Assembly: GCA_045133615.1 (NCBI GenBank)
Contig: JBGUUQ010000056.1
Coordinates: forward strand, 47,537-111,536
Reading direction: 5' to 3'
Source of the DNA: M3 sp045133615
GTDB lineage: Bacteria > Bacteroidota > Bacteroidia > Bacteroidales > Muribaculaceae
Length of the DNA stretch: 64,000 nucleotides
The translations under genes were made by a program, and so were the position numbers. The notes under the pieces are model-generated. The model was not told the origin of the DNA. It worked only from the letters and a program-made list of their open reading frames with translations, and made no database searches. Positions 38,643 to 48,153 of this stretch are shown piece after piece (position 1 is the first letter of the stretch; the number at the start of each line of letters is the position of its first letter).

Positions 38643-40541
38643 ATGAGAAGATGGCGCATTGAAGACAGTTCAGAACTGTACAACATCAACGGATGGGGAT
38701 TGAAATATTTCTCCATCAACGAGAAGGGACACGTTGCGGTCACTCCCCGTGAAGGATACGCATCAGTCGATTTGAAAGAGATGATGGATGAGTTGCAGGT
38801 ACGCGACATCACCCCTCCGGTGCTTTTGCGTTTCCCGGATATTCTCGACAATCGTATCGAAAAAATATCGCGTTGTTTCAAACTTGCTGCCGAAGAGTAT
38901 AACTATCAGGCTCAAAATTTCATCATTTATCCCATCAAGGTGAACCAGATGAGACAGGTGGTGGAAGAAATCGTTTCGCACGGCAAAAAATTCAATATAG
39001 GTCTTGAAGCCGGCTCGAAACCGGAACTTCATGCCGTTCTCGCCACCAATATTGCTGAAAATTCGTTGATTATCTGCAACGGATATAAGGATGAAAACTA
39101 TGTGGAGCTTGCTCTTCTTGCCCAGAAGATGGGACGCCGCATATTTATCGTGGCAGAAAAACTCAATGAGCTCAAACTGATAGCCACGCTGGCAAAGAAA
39201 ATCGGCATCACGCCCAACGTGGGTATCCGCATCAAACTGTCAAGTTCCGGTAGTGGAAAATGGGAGGAGAGTGGCGGCGACCAATCGAAGTTCGGTCTTA
39301 ATTCGTCGGAACTTCTCGAAGCTCTCGATTTCCTCCAGCGCAATAAGATGACCGACTGTCTGCGACTGATTCATTTCCATATCGGCAGCCAGATTACGAA
39401 GATTCGCCGTATTAAAAACGCTCTTCGCGAAGCTTCACAATTCTATGTGCAGTTGTCGAAGATGGGCTTTAACATCGACTTTATCGATATAGGTGGTGGT
39501 CTTGGCGTGGACTATGACGGAACGCGCAGTTCGTCGTCGGAAAGTTCGATGAACTATTCGATTCAGGAATATGTCAACGACTCGGTGTCGTCGATTGTGG
39601 ATGCTTGTGAGAAAAATGACTTGAAGCAGCCTAATATTATCACTGAAAGCGGTCGCTCGCTGACGGCTCATCATTCGGTGCTCATATTCGATGTGCTTGA
39701 GACTACTTCGCTCCCGATATGGAAAGAAAACGAGGAGATTTCCGAGGAGGACCATGAACTTGCTCGCGAACTATATGATATATGGGATAAACTCAATCAA
39801 CCGCGTGTGTTTGAAAGCTGGCATGATGCGTTGCAGATACGCGAGGAGGCTCTCGATTTGTTCTCGCTCGGTATGCTTGACCTGACGACTCGCGCCAAAA
39901 TCGAAAAACTATTCTGGTCGATAGCTCGCGAAGTAGGGGAGATTGCCGCTTCGCTCAAGCATGCACCCGAAGAGTTCCGCAAGATTGCAAAGATGATTCC
40001 CGACAAATATTTCTGCAACTTCTCGCTTTTCCAATCGCTTCCCGACTCTTGGGCGATAGACCAGATATTCCCTATCATGCCTATCTCGCGACTCGATGAG
40101 AAACCGACGCGTACGGCTACGCTTCAGGATATGACGTGCGACTCGGATGGAAAAATTGCCAATTTCATTGCGTCGGGAGGTATGTCGAATTCTCTACCGG
40201 TCCATAACCTGAAAAGCGGTGAGCCGTATTATCTTGGTGTATTCCTTGTCGGTGCTTATCAGGAGATTCTCGGCGATATGCACAATCTTTTCGGCGATAC
40301 GAATGCGGTGCATATTTCGGTCTACAAGGATCATCATGAAATCGACCAGATTATTGATGGTGAGACTGTGGCAGAGGTGCTCGACTATGTGCAGTTCAAT
40401 CCCAAACGTCTTGTGCGCAATGTGGAGACTTGGGTTACATCTTCGATGAAAGCAGGACGCATCAGCCCGGAAGAGGGACGCGAGTTCCTTAGCAATTATC
40501 GCTCCGGACTTTACGGTTACACATACCTTGAACGTGATTAG
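38643..40541 (+). CDS. speA: Biosynthetic arginine decarboxylase
   Basis: 632 residues from ATG 38643 (MRRWRIEDSSELYNINGWG, the usual start of Bacteroidetes SpeA; a TTG two codons earlier is less likely). PLP-dependent fold-III enzyme: the PLP lysine is in FIIYPIKVNQMRQVVEE near residue 102, the phosphate-binding glycine loop in DIGGGLGVDYDG near 283, and ESGRSLTAHHSVLIF near 337. Other family marks are IRIKLSSSGSGKWEESGGD and FHIGSQI. It converts arginine to agmatine, the first step of the alternative route to putrescine and spermidine. Length and motifs are as expected for SpeA. The truA gene follows after 4 bases and is probably co-transcribed. Confidence 0.97.
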   Translation: MRRWRIEDSSELYNINGWGLKYFSINEKGHVAVTPREGYASVDLKEMMDELQVRDITPPVLLRFPDILDNRIEKISRCFKLAAEEYNYQAQNFIIYPIKVNQMRQVVEEIVSHGKKFNIGLEAGSKPELHAVLATNIAENSLIICNGYKDENYVELALLAQKMGRRIFIVAEKLNELKLIATLAKKIGITPNVGIRIKLSSSGSGKWEESGGDQSKFGLNSSELLEALDFLQRNKMTDCLRLIHFHIGSQITKIRRIKNALREASQFYVQLSKMGFNIDFIDIGGGLGVDYDGTRSSSSESSMNYSIQEYVNDSVSSIVDACEKNDLKQPNIITESGRSLTAHHSVLIFDVLETTSLPIWKENEEISEEDHELARELYDIWDKLNQPRVFESWHDALQIREEALDLFSLGMLDLTTRAKIEKLFWSIAREVGEIAASLKHAPEEFRKIAKMIPDKYFCNFSLFQSLPDSWAIDQIFPIMPISRLDEKPTRTATLQDMTCDSDGKIANFIASGGMSNSLPVHNLKSGEPYYLGVFLVGAYQEILGDMHNLFGDTNAVHISVYKDHHEIDQIIDGETVAEVLDYVQFNPKRLVRNVETWVTSSMKAGRISPEEGREFLSNYRSGLYGYTYLERD

Positions 40542-40545
40542 CATC

Positions 40546-41325
40546 ATGGATGCTTCATATTACAGATATTTCATGCGCCTCGCTTATCGCGGGGCGTCTT
40601 TTCACGGATGGCAGTCGCAACCCAATGCCGTGTCGGTGCAGTCTACGCTTGAGGTCGCATTGTCTACTGTGATGCGTTGCGAAATAAAAATCACCGGAGC
40701 CGGTCGTACCGACACCGGTGTGAATGCGCGCACCATGATAGCTCATTTCGATGTGGAGGAGCCGATTGCGGAGCCGCAGCGCTTAGTGCGTGCGCTCAAC
40801 TCCATTGTCGGCGCTGACATTGCGGTTTACGACGTCCGGCGTGTCCGCTCAGATGCTCACGCTCGTTTTGATGCTGTTTCGCGCACGTATCATTATTATA
40901 CGCATACGGGAAAATCGCCGTTTTGCTATCCATTAAGTTGGCAAGAGCCGGCAGGTCTCGATTTTAAAGCGATGAACGAAGCAGGGCGGATGCTTCTCGA
41001 AGTATCTGATTTTACCTCTTTTGCCAAATTGCATTCCGATACGAAGACCAATATTTGTTGTGTCACTCGCGCCGAGTGGATGCCGACGGCCGACGGTCAT
41101 GTTTTTGTCATCTCAGCCGACCGCTTTTTGCGTAACATGGTGCGTGCTGTAGTGGGTACGCTTGTCGATGTGGGACGCGGGAAGATGTCGCACGATGAAT
41201 TCATGCGCGTCATCGAAGCTCGCGACCGCTGTGCTGCCGGAACTTCGATGCCTCCGCATCCGCTTTTCTTGTGGGATGTGACATACCCCGAATCGGTCTA
41301 CTGCGTGGACCCGAACGAGCAATAA
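40546..41325 (+). CDS. truA: tRNA pseudouridine(38-40) synthase
   Basis: 259 residues from ATG 40546; an upstream TTG overlaps speA and is rejected. TruA signature motifs: YRGASFHGWQSQPNAVSVQ, the catalytic Asp in GAGRTDTGVNAR near residue 52, FDAVSRTYHYY, FASFAKLHSD-like TSFAKLHSDTKTN and the C-terminal RFLRNMVRAVVGTLVDVG. It isomerises uridines at positions 38-40 in the anticodon arm of many tRNAs. It ends only 5 bases from the convergent lipoprotein gene, with no room for a terminator between them. Confidence 0.96.
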   Translation: MDASYYRYFMRLAYRGASFHGWQSQPNAVSVQSTLEVALSTVMRCEIKITGAGRTDTGVNARTMIAHFDVEEPIAEPQRLVRALNSIVGADIAVYDVRRVRSDAHARFDAVSRTYHYYTHTGKSPFCYPLSWQEPAGLDFKAMNEAGRMLLEVSDFTSFAKLHSDTKTNICCVTRAEWMPTADGHVFVISADRFLRNMVRAVVGTLVDVGRGKMSHDEFMRVIEARDRCAAGTSMPPHPLFLWDVTYPESVYCVDPNEQ

Positions 41326-41330
41326 GCCTT

Positions 41331-42188
41331 CTACATGAATATATCTTGTCCCTTGGGGGTCAATAGTTCTGTTACGGTGTAGTAGGGGACTTCTACGTCG
41401 ATTATCCCCATAGCCCACGGCCCGATTTCATAGGGATTGTAATGAAAAACAATGTTGTAGCCTTCGATATATATGTCGTCGGTTACAAAAAGGTTCTCTG
41501 AAAATACGCCGACATTGTCAAGTTCTTTTACTGTATCTACATTATATTTTGCCATTAAGGAGGACTTGATGGCATTGAGTAGTTTTGCTTCGCTTCCCGC
41601 CTCAAACAGGTCGGATAGACCGATTACACGGGCTTTGCCGGAGGAAAGATCGAATGTCAGATAGCGCGAGGCGTATGAATCGTGCGCACCTCCTGTATAT
41701 GATGTAGTCTCACCTTTAATTACGGTCATGGTTTCGGTAAGCGATACGATAGACACGGCTGTGGCTTGGCTGTATATCATTACAGAATCTGAAGCCACCG
41801 GAAGCGCATCGACCGGAGTCAGTTTGTAAATGTCGTATCCTTCTGGGTGCTCGACATATTCGTTCATCGCTTTGTCGATGTCGTGGCTTTTTGTGCCGAA
41901 AGCCATAGATATTATGGAGTCCTGTATGGCGGAAATGTCGACGTTGCCGAAGGTTTCGGGCCATTGAATCGATGCCGCTGCAGTGGTGTAGAGCGTTTTT
42001 ACATTGTCATAGTCATTAATGTCACCCTCGCATCGGTAAGAGCGTGAGACGGATTTGAATGTTTCCTCCACTTCAAAGTCGGAAATTTCTCCGGGAAGAG
42101 ATGTGTTGCCATTCTTGCCGCCACATGAGATGAGCATTGTTGCTGCCATCAGGCAGACTGCGCATGGATTGATTGTAGTTTTTTTCAT
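41331..42188 (-). CDS. DUF3298/RsiV-like lipoprotein
   Basis: 285 residues from ATG 42188; a longer reading to 42299 would include unlikely sequence and lose the leader position. Lipobox LISC near residues 17-20, then GGKNGNTS linker. The middle (ATAVSIVSLTETMTVIKGET) followed by TSYTGGAHDSYASRYLTFDL is the DUF4163/DUF3298 pattern with the conserved GGAH motif, and the end has FSENLFVTDDIYIEGYNIVF followed by HYNPYEIGPWAMG, the usual FxYxPYEIAPYAxG signature. Members include the anti-sigma factor RsiV and polysaccharide-deacetylase-associated domains; in Bacteroidetes they are mostly stand-alone lipoproteins of unknown role. Convergent with truA. Confidence 0.87.
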   Translation of the reverse strand: MKKTTINPCAVCLMAATMLISCGGKNGNTSLPGEISDFEVEETFKSVSRSYRCEGDINDYDNVKTLYTTAAASIQWPETFGNVDISAIQDSIISMAFGTKSHDIDKAMNEYVEHPEGYDIYKLTPVDALPVASDSVMIYSQATAVSIVSLTETMTVIKGETTSYTGGAHDSYASRYLTFDLSSGKARVIGLSDLFEAGSEAKLLNAIKSSLMAKYNVDTVKELDNVGVFSENLFVTDDIYIEGYNIVFHYNPYEIGPWAMGIIDVEVPYYTVTELLTPKGQDIFM

Positions 42189-42280
42189 ATCCTTATTCTT
42201 ATATAATATATGTGTCATTATCTTTAACGCAGAGTAGGATGCTTTTGTTGCAAACCGCGGTAGAAAAAAGAAATATTTCC

Positions 42281-42301
42281 TGTAACAATATTGTAACAAT
42301 A
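42281..42301 (+). repeat. Tandem TGTAACAATA repeat in the divergent region before acpP
   Basis: TGTAACAATA occurs at 42281-42290 and again at 42292-42301, one helical turn apart, between the divergent lipoprotein and acpP genes. The surrounding 300-base gap (42189-42488) otherwise shows only the acpP promoter. It may be a regulator site for either gene, or chance in A/T-rich DNA. Confidence 0.35.
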
Positions 42302-42438
42302 CGATTATTGATGGTTGTCGTGCCTTTTTGCCTAAAAATAGGGACTTTTCAGCAAATTATCGGGAGGTGTACCGCTTTTTTCGCACATTTTCAGTAACTT
42401 TGTGCTCTCAAAGTTTTAGTAATTGAATAAAAATTGCT

Positions 42439-42445
42439 TACTTTG
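42439..42445 (+). promoter_or_regulatory. Probable -7 element (TACTTTG) for acpP-fabF
   Basis: TACTTTG in the context GCTTACTTTGCACC, 44 bases before the acpP start, is a one-base-shorter form of TAnnTTTG. The position is right and no better element is in the gap. Confidence 0.45.
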
Positions 42446-42488
42446 CACCGCAAAAAGATAACTATTACTAATTAAAATCGTAATCATT

Positions 42489-42728
42489 ATGTCTGAAATC
42501 GTATCACGCGTAAAAGCTATAATTGTTGACAAGCTTGGTGTAGACGAATCTGAAGTAACTGAAGCAGCTGCATTCACCACCGACCTCGGTGCTGACAGCC
42601 TTGACACTGTAGAACTCATCATGGAGTTTGAAAAAGAATTCAACATCACCATCCCCGATGACAAAGCTGAAGCTATCGCTACTGTAGGCGACGCTATCTC
42701 TTACATTGAGGCTGAAACCAACAAGTAA
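42489..42728 (+). CDS. acpP: Acyl carrier protein
   Basis: 79 residues, acidic, of standard ACP length. The 4'-phosphopantetheine attachment serine is in GADSLDTVELIM near residue 37. Flanking helices IVSRVKAIIVDKLGVDESEV and VGDAISYIEAE match the four-helix bundle. It carries growing acyl chains in type II fatty acid synthesis. fabF follows after 21 bases, a conserved arrangement, and shares its promoter. Confidence 0.98.
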   Translation: MSEIVSRVKAIIVDKLGVDESEVTEAAAFTTDLGADSLDTVELIMEFEKEFNITIPDDKAEAIATVGDAISYIEAETNK

Positions 42729-42749
42729 TACTCATTCCTAATAATAAGA

Positions 42750-44012
42750 ATGGAATTAAAGAGAGTAGTAGTAACAGGATTGGGCGCAATCACTCCGATT
42801 GGCAACGACGTTAAGACCACATGGGACAACGCAGTCAATGGTGTGAGCGGAGCCGGTCCTATTACACATTTTGACGCTTCTAAGTTCAAGACTCAGTTTG
42901 CTTGCGAAGTGAAGAACTTCAATGCAACAGAGCATTTCGATCGCAAAGAGCTTCGTAAATACGACCTCTATGCACAGTATGCGGTTGTTGCAGCAAACCA
43001 AGCGATTGCCGATGCTAATCTCAACGATGAGAAAGTCGATAAAAATCGCGTTGGTGTAATCATTGCAGCCGGTATCGGCGGTCTTCACACATTTGAGGAA
43101 GAAGCAGGCTATTACGCCAAGAATATTGAACAGGGGCCCAAATATAATCCTTTCTTCATCCCCAAGATGATTGCCGATATCGCATCGGGTCATGTGTCGA
43201 TGATTCACGGCTATCACGGTCCCAATTTTGGCGTCGTATCAGCATGTGCTTCATCTACCAATGCCTTGATCGATTCGTTCAACTACATCCGTTTGGGTAT
43301 GGCTGACGCTATCGTTACCGGTGGCGCAGAAGCAGCCATTTATCCCGCAGGTGTGGGCGGCTTCAACTCGATGCACGCTCTCTCTACCCGCAATGAAAGC
43401 CCTGAGACCGCATCGCGTCCTTTCAGCGCTTCACGCGACGGATTTGTAATGGGCGAAGGATCGGCAGTGCTCATCCTTGAAGAATTGGAACATGCGAAAG
43501 CTCGCGGTGCTCACATCTACGCAGAAGTAGTGGGCGGAGGTATGTCGGCTGATGCTTACCACCTCACCGCAACCCATCCCGAAGGTTTGGGAGCAAAGCT
43601 CGTCATGAATAACGCTCTCAAAGATGCCGGGATGAATCCCGATGAGATTGACTATGTGAATGCTCACGGTACTTCTACTCCTGTAGGTGACGTTTCTGAA
43701 GTGAAAGCCATCAAGGAAGTATTCGGTGAACACGCATATAAGTTGAATGTCAGCTCTACGAAGTCGATGACCGGTCACCTCCTTGGTGCAACAGGTGCGC
43801 TCGAAGCTCTGTTCTGTGTAAAATCAGTTCAAGAAGATATCGTGCCCCCGACCATCAATCACGACCCTGCCGACCTCGACGAGAACATTGACTACAATCT
43901 CAATTTCACTTTTGACAAAGCGCAAAAACGCACTGTGCGCGCCGCACTCTCCAACACATTTGGATTCGGTGGTCACAATGCAAGCATTATCGTCAAGAAA
44001 TATGCAGAGTAA
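42750..44012 (+). CDS. fabF: 3-oxoacyl-[acyl-carrier-protein] synthase II
   Basis: 420 residues, full length. Starts MELKRVVVTGLGAITPIGND. The Cys-His-His triad of elongating condensing enzymes is visible: Cys in VSACASSTNALIDS near residue 165, His in NAHGTSTPVGD near 306, and His in SMTGHLLGATGALEA near 343. FGFGGHNAS near the C-terminus is the typical glycine-rich ending. It condenses malonyl-ACP with acyl-ACP in fatty acid elongation. It is cotranscribed with acpP and ends at a strong terminator. Confidence 0.98.
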   Translation: MELKRVVVTGLGAITPIGNDVKTTWDNAVNGVSGAGPITHFDASKFKTQFACEVKNFNATEHFDRKELRKYDLYAQYAVVAANQAIADANLNDEKVDKNRVGVIIAAGIGGLHTFEEEAGYYAKNIEQGPKYNPFFIPKMIADIASGHVSMIHGYHGPNFGVVSACASSTNALIDSFNYIRLGMADAIVTGGAEAAIYPAGVGGFNSMHALSTRNESPETASRPFSASRDGFVMGEGSAVLILEELEHAKARGAHIYAEVVGGGMSADAYHLTATHPEGLGAKLVMNNALKDAGMNPDEIDYVNAHGTSTPVGDVSEVKAIKEVFGEHAYKLNVSSTKSMTGHLLGATGALEALFCVKSVQEDIVPPTINHDPADLDENIDYNLNFTFDKAQKRTVRAALSNTFGFGGHNASIIVKKYAE

Positions 44013-44034
44013 TCCGTCAAGGATATTTGCAGTG

Positions 44035-44062
44035 AAAAAGGAGCCGTTAGGCTCCTTTTTTT
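44035..44062 (+). terminator. Rho-independent terminator after acpP-fabF
   Basis: An 11-bp stem (AAAAAGGAGCC at 44035-44045 with GGCTCCTTTTT at 44050-44060), GTTA loop and a run of seven T ending at 44062. It isolates the housekeeping operon from the galactan locus. Confidence 0.93.
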
Positions 44063-44100
44063 GTGTTATGCCACATTGATTTTAAAAGGGTGACGAAAGA

Positions 44101-44132
44101 TTTGCAGAGCAGTAAATTATTCCATAAATTTG
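44101..44132 (+). promoter_or_regulatory. Promoter of the HTCS regulator gene
   Basis: TTTG at 44101-44104 is 20 bases before TAAATTTG at 44125-44132, an excellent match to the -33/-7 pattern. It lies about 30-50 bases before the two possible starts. Confidence 0.75.
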
Positions 44133-44161
44133 CGTAAAGCGAGATTAATCGGTATCGACCG

Positions 44162-47100
44162 ATGATATTGCACAAGCAAACCATGAGAAAGCTATTCATT
44201 ATTCTGGTTATATTGACAACGGCTATTGCCGCAATGGCGCAGACATTATCGCGACGAGCATGGCGAAATGTCGCGATGGACGCTTATGTGCATACGGTTT
44301 ACTCTATGTATCAAGATCATCGTGGGTTGGTGTGGATAGGCACAAGCCAAGGACTTTTCCGCTACGATGGGTATGGGACACACTATATCGATGCGCTCGA
44401 TGAACGAGCCGGGTCGCAATTTTATAGTATGATAGAGCGTAATGACACATTGTACCTCGGCACAAACAATGGCTTGTTGCTCCTTGATATGATGACAGAG
44501 CGATATATACCTATATCAAATAATTCTCCTTCTGAAATTCGTGCAATGGTGCTTGATGGCGATTGCATTTGGATTGGCTCGCTTAACGGGTTGTATCGCT
44601 ACACGATAGGGACAGGGAATGTGGCGCGTATTGTCGATGGATTGCCTCATTCGGCTGTCTATGCATTATTGCGCAGTCGCGAAGGGGACATTTATGTAGG
44701 TACTTACGATGGATTGTGCCGATACAACCGTGACAAGTCACGCCTTGAGCCAATCGAGGTGGGGCGAGTGGGGACGTCGGGCAATATCTTTGTAAATTCT
44801 CTTGCGGAGGATACAGTCAGGAGATGTATATGGATTGGAACGGAGGGTGCATTACTTCGATATGATAAAGAGACTCATATGATTGATCATCGCCGGATAT
44901 TGTCGCAAAATTCGGTCAAAGTTATTGCGATTGATGGTTCGGGAATTATTCTTGCAGGTACGGATGCAGGGCTTTATATCCTATCTGATGACGCATGCGA
45001 GCTTGCACGTCACGATTCGCGTCTTTCCAAATCGATAGCTAATAATGTTGTGTGGAGTGTGATGGTCGATCGGTATGGGAACTATTGGGCCGGAACGGAG
45101 CAGGACTTTTCCGTATCATGCAATAATGCAGGGTTTACGATTGTCCCGTTAAGTGAAATCACCGAGCGCGGCGATGGTAACCGCCTGTATTGTATGCTTC
45201 GTGATTCACAAGACGTGTTGTGGCTTGGAGGCAGCAATGGAATCATTCGATATACCGGCAATCCCACGGCATCGCAGTGGTATATGTCGGGCGATTCGCG
45301 CTATCCGCTATCACACAATCGTGTACGTGATATATATGAAGACTCTTCAGGTGTTGTATGGATTGCAACCGATGGCAGTGTCAATCACTATGATACCGAG
45401 GGCGGAAGATGGATAAATCATCGTCTCACCGATAGTTCTCATCATCTGAATGCAAATTGGGCATATAGCATATTTGAAGACGATAGCAACCAATTATGGG
45501 TCGGGAGTTATCTTGGCGGAATATTTATAGCTGACCGCAACCGACTCATGCAATCTACGGATATGTGTATTGCCGATGCAGAGTTGAATACATCCACTAA
45601 TATGCCTAACAATTTCATCAATCAGATGGAAATAGATAGTCAGGGCAATAAATGGGTGCTTCTGTTTCGCGACAATTCATTGCTGCGTATTGCAAATGCC
45701 GATGCTCCTATATTGCATATTGATGTAAAAGGAGCTGTCGGTTCATCTCCTTCGCATCTTGTTTGTGACAGTGACGATGGCGTTTGGTGTGGATATGCCG
45801 GGGGAATTGTTCGAGTATCGGCGGATGGAACTATTGGCGAACCGATAGGTTTCCCTATGAAATATGGAGAAAATCTTCTTGCCATGGCTCAGGTGGGAGG
45901 AGAAATATGGGTATCGACCGACGATGGAGTGTGGGCTGTCGATAGGCGTACGCATCAGGTAAAATTACTGCCATTGCCGGCGAAAGCTTATACGTGTATA
46001 TATTATGATAGTCGCAAAAATAGGGTATTGCTCGGCAGTGTAGATGAATACACAAATGCGGACCCAGCAATATCGTCGACGAGTAGTAGTGCCGATAGTC
46101 TTTATATCACAGGATTGTATGTCAATGAGACTCCGCGTGTAGTCTCGGTGGAGAATTTTGACCGGTTGACTTTGCCGTATGATGAAAACAATCTTATCAT
46201 TGAATTCAGCGACCTTCGTTATTCTCTCGACAATCGCGGTCACTATGAGTATCGTCTGACGGGGTCTGACCGAGCATGGACTTTGCTTGATGAAGAGGAT
46301 AATAAAATAGTTTTGTCCGGATTGTCTCCCGGCGATTATCTTCTTGAAATACGTCAGGCTCATGGCGATGACAGTGATAGCTTTGTCCTACAATTAAGTA
46401 TCACGATTACACCGCCTTGGTATGCTTCATGGTGGTCGATATTGCTGTATATAATATTGGGTATTGTAGTTGCTGTGTGGTGTGTGAGATATTTTCGTAA
46501 TCGTGCGAGGTTGCAATTGGAACGAATGGAGCGTGAGCGTACGTTGCAAGCGGTAAGGCAGCGTATGGACTTTCTCACCGGGGTTTCACATGAATTTAAG
46601 ACACCGCTTTCAATGATAATCGGCCCTCTCAGCAAACTATTGTCCGAGACTCGCGACACTCGTTTGCGCCGCAGTCTCGATATGGTATATACTAATGCGA
46701 TGAAACTCAATTCGCTTGTGCATAGTGCGCTTGAAATCAATAGGATAGAGGATAATACAGAGCATCTTCTTATATATTCCAGAGTTGATATAGTAGAGTT
46801 TTGCAAAAGTATTTTTGATTCATATCAAGAGGCATTTCCGACAAAGCACTTTATTTTCACCTCTACCGCCGACCATATAATCACTGAAGCGGATGTGGTG
46901 AAAATGGAATCGATTCTTAACAATCTGCTCTCCAATGCCTGTAAATATTCTTCGGATGATTCCACAATCGCTCTTTCTATCGTTCGCGATGAAAGCCGGT
47001 TTGTATTAAACGTTTCCGATGATGGGGTAGGTATTCCCGAATCAGAACGCCAACTTATATTCCATCGTCATTTTCGCTCGCTGCGTACTGCTGCCGACAG

Positions 47101-48037
47101 TGACGGTTCGGGTATCGGCTTGTATCTTGTCAAGCAGTATGTCGAAATGCATTCCGGAACTATCGAGGTGAGCGGAAACGAAGATGAGGGAACCACATTT
47201 ACTGTCGCTGTTCCGTTGCGAGAACCGGTCGGAGAAGAAGAATCGAGGGAAGAAGCGCTTTCGGTTGAGGACGGGCGTTTCCGAATCCTTATTGTGGATG
47301 ACAATATTTCCATCGCCGCGTTTATAAAGGAAATACTATCTGAGGAGTATTTCTGCGTAACAGCCATAAACGGACGAGCCGCTCTTGCTGTGTGCGCAGG
47401 GATGATGCCCGACCTTATTATTGCCGATGAGATGATGCCGGTGATGAGTGGATTGGAGATGTGTCGTCGTCTTAAGTCCAATCCCAAAACAGCGGTTATC
47501 CCGATTATTATTCTTACGGACAAAGATGATAGTGCAACGGAAGCGGAAAGTATAAAAATCGGAGTCGATACATTTATGCCAAAGCCCTTTGAGGCTCCTA
47601 TGCTCCAAGCGCAAGTGCGTCGATTGCTCGAAGCAAAAGCCTCTATGCGGGCAGAAGTGAGAGTGGAGCAGCTCACGGCTGCGAGACCGATAGAGGCGGA
47701 ATCGGTGGCAGAACGGCAACTTGCTCAAGTGTCGCAAATCATCGACGACAATATTTCAGATACCAATTTAAACGTGAGCTTTGTATGTGAAAAGACAGGA
47801 ATGCAGAGCAAACAGTTGTATCGTCTTATTAAGAAGTATATGGGAGTTTCTCCGGTTGAACACATCAAGCAAATACGTCTGCGTAAGGCGGCAATGCTTC
47901 TTGACCAACACAAATTTTCGGTTTCGGAAGTGATGTATATGGTGGGTTTCAGTTCCTCGTCATATTTTTCTAAATGCTTTTTGTCGCAATATGGGTGTAC
48001 TCCACGTCAATATGCTGAACGACAGAATGATATGTGA
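44162..48037 (+). CDS. Hybrid two-component system (HTCS) regulator of the galactan locus
   Basis: 1291 residues from ATG 44162; ATG 44183 (MRKLFIILVILTT) would give a more usual signal peptide and 1284 residues. The periplasmic sensor has repeated two-component propeller blades (GLVWIGTSQGLFRYDG, LYLGTNNGLLLLD, CIWIGSLNGLYRY, VVWIATDGSVNHYD) and a Y_Y_Y domain with FSDLRYSLDNRGHYEYRLTG near residue 685. One membrane segment follows near 757-780. The cytoplasmic part has HisKA (FLTGVSHEFKTPLSM, His near 810), an HATPase with DDGVGIPESE and GSGIGLYLVKQY, a receiver with the phospho-Asp in IIADEMMPVMSG near 1090, and a C-terminal AraC-type helix-turn-helix. Such proteins bind an oligosaccharide and activate the neighbouring PUL; here galactan fragments are expected. 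Confidence 0.96.
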   Translation: MILHKQTMRKLFIILVILTTAIAAMAQTLSRRAWRNVAMDAYVHTVYSMYQDHRGLVWIGTSQGLFRYDGYGTHYIDALDERAGSQFYSMIERNDTLYLGTNNGLLLLDMMTERYIPISNNSPSEIRAMVLDGDCIWIGSLNGLYRYTIGTGNVARIVDGLPHSAVYALLRSREGDIYVGTYDGLCRYNRDKSRLEPIEVGRVGTSGNIFVNSLAEDTVRRCIWIGTEGALLRYDKETHMIDHRRILSQNSVKVIAIDGSGIILAGTDAGLYILSDDACELARHDSRLSKSIANNVVWSVMVDRYGNYWAGTEQDFSVSCNNAGFTIVPLSEITERGDGNRLYCMLRDSQDVLWLGGSNGIIRYTGNPTASQWYMSGDSRYPLSHNRVRDIYEDSSGVVWIATDGSVNHYDTEGGRWINHRLTDSSHHLNANWAYSIFEDDSNQLWVGSYLGGIFIADRNRLMQSTDMCIADAELNTSTNMPNNFINQMEIDSQGNKWVLLFRDNSLLRIANADAPILHIDVKGAVGSSPSHLVCDSDDGVWCGYAGGIVRVSADGTIGEPIGFPMKYGENLLAMAQVGGEIWVSTDDGVWAVDRRTHQVKLLPLPAKAYTCIYYDSRKNRVLLGSVDEYTNADPAISSTSSSADSLYITGLYVNETPRVVSVENFDRLTLPYDENNLIIEFSDLRYSLDNRGHYEYRLTGSDRAWTLLDEEDNKIVLSGLSPGDYLLEIRQAHGDDSDSFVLQLSITITPPWYASWWSILLYIILGIVVAVWCVRYFRNRARLQLERMERERTLQAVRQRMDFLTGVSHEFKTPLSMIIGPLSKLLSETRDTRLRRSLDMVYTNAMKLNSLVHSALEINRIEDNTEHLLIYSRVDIVEFCKSIFDSYQEAFPTKHFIFTSTADHIITEADVVKMESILNNLLSNACKYSSDDSTIALSIVRDESRFVLNVSDDGVGIPESERQLIFHRHFRSLRTAADSDGSGIGLYLVKQYVEMHSGTIEVSGNEDEGTTFTVAVPLREPVGEEESREEALSVEDGRFRILIVDDNISIAAFIKEILSEEYFCVTAINGRAALAVCAGMMPDLIIADEMMPVMSGLEMCRRLKSNPKTAVIPIIILTDKDDSATEAESIKIGVDTFMPKPFEAPMLQAQVRRLLEAKASMRAEVRVEQLTAARPIEAESVAERQLAQVSQIIDDNISDTNLNVSFVCEKTGMQSKQLYRLIKKYMGVSPVEHIKQIRLRKAAMLLDQHKFSVSEVMYMVGFSSSSYFSKCFLSQYGCTPRQYAERQNDM

Positions 48038-48049
48038 TGGGATGAAATA

Positions 48050-48078
48050 AATCGGACTCACCGATGTCCGATTATTTT
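48050..48078 (+). terminator. Weak terminator after the HTCS gene
   Basis: AATCGGAC at 48050-48057 pairs with GTCCGATT at 48066-48073, followed by the T-rich ATTTTCC. Placed between the HTCS stop and the promoter of the next gene. Confidence 0.55.
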
Positions 48079-48098
48079 CCTATTCTGTCCTATCTGTG

Positions 48099-48130
48099 CT
48101 TGCTTGCAGATGCCATCTGTCCTACCTTTG
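48099..48130 (+). promoter_or_regulatory. Promoter of the galactan PUL operon
   Basis: CTTG at 48099-48102 is 20 bases before the -7 box TACCTTTG at 48123-48130. The leader to ATG 48154 is about 15-20 bases. This is the likely HTCS-controlled promoter. An HTCS binding site could not be identified by eye. Confidence 0.7.
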
Positions 48131-48153
48131 CAGATAACTAATTACGCTTAACC

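Noticed and set aside
42281..42301. Replication origin-like iterons before acpP
   Set aside because: Only two copies of a 10-base A/T-rich repeat, no DnaA boxes and no replication gene nearby.
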